From an uncultured Collinsella sp. (GTDB lineage: Bacteria; Actinomycetota; Coriobacteriia; Coriobacteriales; Coriobacteriaceae), in the NCBI GenBank assembly GCA_902489855.1, contig CABUBS010000119.1, forward strand, positions 1 through 6,561: 6,561 nucleotides of DNA, in the 5' to 3' direction. The notes under the pieces are model-generated. The model was not told where the DNA came from and did not search any database. It saw nothing but the letters and a program-made list of their open reading frames with translations. Made by a program: the position numbers and the translations under genes. Below are positions 4,549-6,561 of this stretch, one piece after another (position 1 is the stretch's first letter; each line of letters opens with the position of its first letter).

Positions 4549-5487
4549 ATGGTGAAGGGCGCCAAACATATGAAGGGCAATAACACCGCGGATAACGGTG
4601 ACTCAAGCCCCCAACCCAAGCCTCGACCAAAGCCCAAACGTCGTCGCAAACGGCTGCCGCGTTGGGCCGACCGGCTCATCACTATCGTCATCATTCTTAT
4701 TGGCGTGGGCCTTATGACCTGGCCGTGGATCTTGGACCGGCTCGAGGCCTCGGGCGTGTTCAACCAGATCAGCACCGTGTCCAGTACCGTGGACGCGCTC
4801 TCCGAAGAGGAGCGCGAGCGCATTCTGCTGCAGGCTCGCTCCTTTAACGAGCAGCTAGCCGGCGAAGCCACTGAGCTTCCCGCCGACCAGATCGAGCCCT
4901 ACTCTCAGCAGCTCATCTTTGACCGCGACCCCATGATGAGCTGGGTCGAGATCCCCTCCATCGACGTGAGCATGCCCATCTACCATGGCACGAGCGAGGA
5001 AGTCCTTATGGCAGGCGTCGGCCACCTGGAGGGCACGAGCCTGCCGGTGGGCGGCACCTCGACGCATTGCGTGCTCACCGCGCACTCGGGCATGCGCAAC
5101 CTGAGCATGTTTGACGACATCCATTCGCTGGAGCCCGGCGACTTGGTGCTGCTGCACACCATGAACAAGACGCTCGCCTACAAGATGGTCGACTCCGAGG
5201 TCGTGCTGCCCGAGGAGATGGAGTCGCTGACCATCGAGCCCGGTGCCGACAAGGTGACGCTCGTTACCTGCACGCCCTACGGCGTGAACGACCACCGTCT
5301 GCTGGTGCATTGCGTGCGCACCAAGTACAACAAGAAGGACGTCGACAAGCAAAAGTCGCTCGCCGACCGCCACTGGGGTAAGCGCGAGTTCGCCGTGCTC
5401 ATCGTGGTCGTGGCCATCCTGCTGTTGCTGCTGGACATCGTGATCCACGCGATCCGAAAACGCCGCAAGGCCAAGGCCTCGGCATAG
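4549..5487 (+). CDS. Class C (pilus-polymerising) sortase
   Basis: A 312-residue membrane transpeptidase that cuts pilins between Thr and Gly of LPXTG-like signals and joins them to a pilin lysine outside the cell membrane. Order: a cytosolic Pro/Lys/Arg-rich tail (residues 21-36), TM helix about 43-62, an Asp/Glu-rich linker, then the sortase barrel from 'WVEIPSIDVSMPIYHGT' (132-148). Catalytic residues are His179 in 'VLTAHSG', Cys241 in 'TLVTCTPYG' and Arg250 in 'NDHRLLVHC'. 'GVGHLEGTSLPVGG' (156-169) is typical of class C. A second TM helix at about 281-301 and a basic tail also fit class C. Unlike many class C enzymes, I see no DP[W/F] lid motif in the 90-120 region; a DP occurs only at 127-128 (DPMMSW). 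Its substrates are most likely the pilins at 1-630 and 739-2466, though about 2.1 kb separates them. Confidence 0.95.
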   Translation: MVKGAKHMKGNNTADNGDSSPQPKPRPKPKRRRKRLPRWADRLITIVIILIGVGLMTWPWILDRLEASGVFNQISTVSSTVDALSEEERERILLQARSFNEQLAGEATELPADQIEPYSQQLIFDRDPMMSWVEIPSIDVSMPIYHGTSEEVLMAGVGHLEGTSLPVGGTSTHCVLTAHSGMRNLSMFDDIHSLEPGDLVLLHTMNKTLAYKMVDSEVVLPEEMESLTIEPGADKVTLVTCTPYGVNDHRLLVHCVRTKYNKKDVDKQKSLADRHWGKREFAVLIVVVAILLLLLDIVIHAIRKRRKAKASA

Positions 5488-5500
5488 GACATTGCCCTGA

Positions 5501-5533
5501 CCACCACAACGGGGACAGGCACCTTTGTGGTGG
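5501..5533. repeat. REP-like hairpin with GGGGACAGGCACC core
   Basis: CCACCACAA (5501-5509) pairs with TTGTGGTGG (5525-5533) around a loop containing GGGGACAGGCACC. That core is familiar to me as part of dispersed intergenic REP-like elements in many bacteria, but I cannot confirm copy number here. It lies 13 bases after the sortase stop. Confidence 0.5.
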
Positions 5534-5546
5534 CCCGAGGGCTTTC

Positions 5547-5613
5547 AAACCGTCCCAACATTCGACGAAAATCGCGATTTTGCCGAAAAACGTCGAATGT
5601 TGGGACGGTTTTT
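5547..5613. terminator. Large palindromic terminator / palindromic repeat element
   Basis: A perfect 21-bp inverted repeat (5547-5567 with 5591-5611; arms contain CGTCCCAACATTCGACG) is closed by a 23-base loop. The loop itself contains the 14-bp palindrome AAAATCGCGATTTT (5568-5581). The right arm runs into TTTTT, so it should terminate sortase transcription on the plus strand. A further direct copy of GGGACGGTTTT follows at 5623-5633. The unusual arm length suggests a mobile or repetitive palindromic element that also serves as terminator. The rest of the gap up to 5771 holds only the gatC promoter region. Confidence 0.8.
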
Positions 5614-5730
5614 GTTGTGGGCGGGACGGTTTTCGCCGCAGGTCCGCCGGGTCGCGCCCTTCCAGCCGCCGTCCTCGTTACGTTTTCGCTGCATTTGGGT
5701 AAAGCGCCTGCTCCAAGCGGCGATGCCCTG

Positions 5731-5736
5731 TATACT
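5731..5736 (+). promoter_or_regulatory. Candidate -10 of the gatCA promoter
   Basis: TATACT lies 35 bases before the gatC ATG, downstream of the palindromic terminator, so gatCA is probably transcribed independently of the sortase. The -35 at 17 bases (CTGCTC) is poor. Confidence 0.5.
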
Positions 5737-5771
5737 GGAACGGTTTATCTGTTATGCGGAAGGGAGCGCCT

Positions 5772-6083
5772 ATGGCACTCAGCGAGAAAGACGTGCGCGG
5801 CATCGCCGAGTACGCAAAGATCGCACTGACCGATGACGAGCTCACCCAGATGACGTCCTACATGAACGACGCCGTCCAGATGCTCGAGCCCGTCTTGCAA
5901 TATGACTTGCCCGAGGTGGAGCCCACGTTCCATCCCATTGGAAGCCTGTCCAACGTGATGGGCGATGACCTGCGCGAGCCCGAGCGCGACCTGTCGCTCG
6001 ACGTTGCGCTGGAAAACGCCGGCAGCGCGCGCGATCGCTACTTCCGCGTGCCGTCCATTTTGGGAGAGGGGGAGAGCGAGTAA
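5772..6083 (+). CDS. gatC: Asp-tRNA(Asn)/Glu-tRNA(Gln) amidotransferase subunit C
   Basis: A 103-residue GatC, the small subunit that wraps around GatA and holds it to GatB in the GatCAB complex. That complex amidates misacylated Glu-tRNA(Gln) and Asp-tRNA(Asn) in the cytosol. The family pattern is clear: an N-terminal 'LSEKDVRGIAEYAKIALTDDEL' helix region, a central 'MNDAVQMLEPVLQYDLPEVEPTFHPI' segment and a C-terminal 'ALENAGSARDRYFRVPSIL' that matches the usual A..NAP....-F.VP ending. Length fits the family. The start at 5772 is chosen because AAGGGAG (5760-5766) is five bases upstream; ATG 5754, six codons earlier, has no ribosome binding site. The stop overlaps the gatA start by one base (TAATG), so translation is coupled. 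Confidence 0.93.
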   Translation: MALSEKDVRGIAEYAKIALTDDELTQMTSYMNDAVQMLEPVLQYDLPEVEPTFHPIGSLSNVMGDDLREPERDLSLDVALENAGSARDRYFRVPSILGEGESE

Positions 6084-6561
6084 TGGCGCAGAGCTTCGAT
6101 TCCCTTACCGCCGCCCAGATCGCCGCGGGCGTTGCCGCCGGCGACTTTACCGCGACCGAGGTGGCCCAGGCCTCCCTTGCCGCCATCGAGGCGCGCGAGG
6201 GTGGGGTCCAGGCATTCCTGCAGGTGTCGCCCGAGCTTGCGCTCGAGGCTGCCGCGCGCGTGGATGCCGACCGTGCCGCCGGAAAGCCGCTGCCCCCGCT
6301 CGCGGGCGTGCCGCTGGCCATCAAGGACAACATGAACCTCGTGGGCACGCGCACCACCTGCGCTTCCCGTATGCTCGGGGACTATCAGAGCGTCTACACC
6401 GCCACCTGCGTCCAGCGCATGCTCGACGCCGGCTGCCTGCCCATGGGCAAGGCCAACATGGATGAGTTCGCCTTTGGTAGCTCTACCGAGAGCTCGGCCT
6501 TCCACCGCACCAATAACCCTTGGGATACCGAGCGCGTGCCCGGCGGCTCCTCGTCGGTAAA
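6083..6561 (+). CDS. gatA: Asp-tRNA(Asn)/Glu-tRNA(Gln) amidotransferase subunit A, N-terminal part
   Basis: 159 complete codons are visible before the window ends. This is the amidase-signature subunit that hydrolyses glutamine and passes ammonia to GatB. Visible family marks: 'LAGVPLAIKDNMNLVGTRTTCAS' with catalytic Lys81, 'AGCLPMGKANMDEFAFGSSTESSAF' (typical GatA), and the start of the Gly/Ser-rich signature 'VPGGSSS' (152-158), which carries the cis-Ser of the Ser-cisSer-Lys triad. The final catalytic serine lies beyond the window. The start ATG overlaps the gatC stop by one base, with a purine-rich GAGGGGGAG about 8 bases upstream. gatB is expected downstream but is not seen. Confidence 0.96.
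   Translation, partial: MAQSFDSLTAAQIAAGVAAGDFTATEVAQASLAAIEAREGGVQAFLQVSPELALEAAARVDADRAAGKPLPPLAGVPLAIKDNMNLVGTRTTCASRMLGDYQSVYTATCVQRMLDAGCLPMGKANMDEFAFGSSTESSAFHRTNNPWDTERVPGGSSSV

Noticed and set aside
4855..5448. Long minus-strand open frame (197 codons) opposite the sortase
   Set aside because: It is a frame shadow of the GC-rich sortase gene: composition is dominated by His/Val/Gln/Leu runs, there is no family motif, and the opposite strand has all sortase catalytic residues.
5842..6505. Minus-strand open frames opposite gatC/gatA
   Set aside because: Biased Ala/Arg/Ser or Gly/His composition with no motif; gatC and gatA are unmistakable on the plus strand.
1..6561. CRISPR array, tRNA or rRNA genes, transposase genes
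   Set aside because: No regularly spaced short repeats, no tRNA-like cloverleaf or rRNA sequence, and no transposase motif was recognised in any frame.

Overview
The window looks like chromosomal DNA of a high-GC Gram-positive bacterium. The best guess is a gut Coriobacteriia member of the Collinsella type. This rests on GC-rich codon use, the style of the SpaH/EbpB-like pilins with a class C sortase, and the gatC-gatA pair. It is a judgement from sequence style, not a database match.

Layout. Bases 1-630 hold the C-terminal end of a sortase-anchored, isopeptide-domain surface pilin whose start lies outside the window. Bases 739-2466 hold a complete major pilin with signal peptide, D1, D2 and CnaB-like D3 domains and an LPLTG anchor. 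A strong terminator follows at 2568-2605. The matching class C sortase is about 2.1 kb further on, at 4549-5487. Pilins and pilus sortase usually sit together, so the material between them looks like an insertion or accumulated accessory DNA. From 5772 the window enters housekeeping sequence: gatC and the first 159 codons of gatA, which serve tRNA-dependent glutamine/asparagine synthesis.

The intervening block (about 2610-4548) is the most interesting part. It contains a roughly 260-bp direct repeat. Copy 2 carries an intact 49-codon gene for a one-membrane-segment, very basic peptide (3070-3219) with an excellent ribosome binding site. A near-perfect Gram-positive LexA/SOS box lies 103 bp upstream of its start. 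Copy 1 has lost its promoter, start codon and membrane segment (2639-2749). Both copies keep a hairpin abutting the stop codon, a second nested stem-loop and an inverted repeat. The layout resembles SOS-controlled type I toxin-antitoxin loci such as tisB/istR, but that is a hypothesis. Next is a winged-helix regulator resembling AbiEi/MarR-type antitoxins (3458-4426). It overlaps the well-placed start of a downstream frame that stops after 14 codons, so a partner gene may have been deleted.

How the parts work together: the two pilins would be exported, anchored or polymerised through LPXTG-like signals by the class C sortase, and stiffened by internal Lys-Asn isopeptide bonds. A palindromic terminator region at 5501-5613 separates the pilus genes from gatCA.
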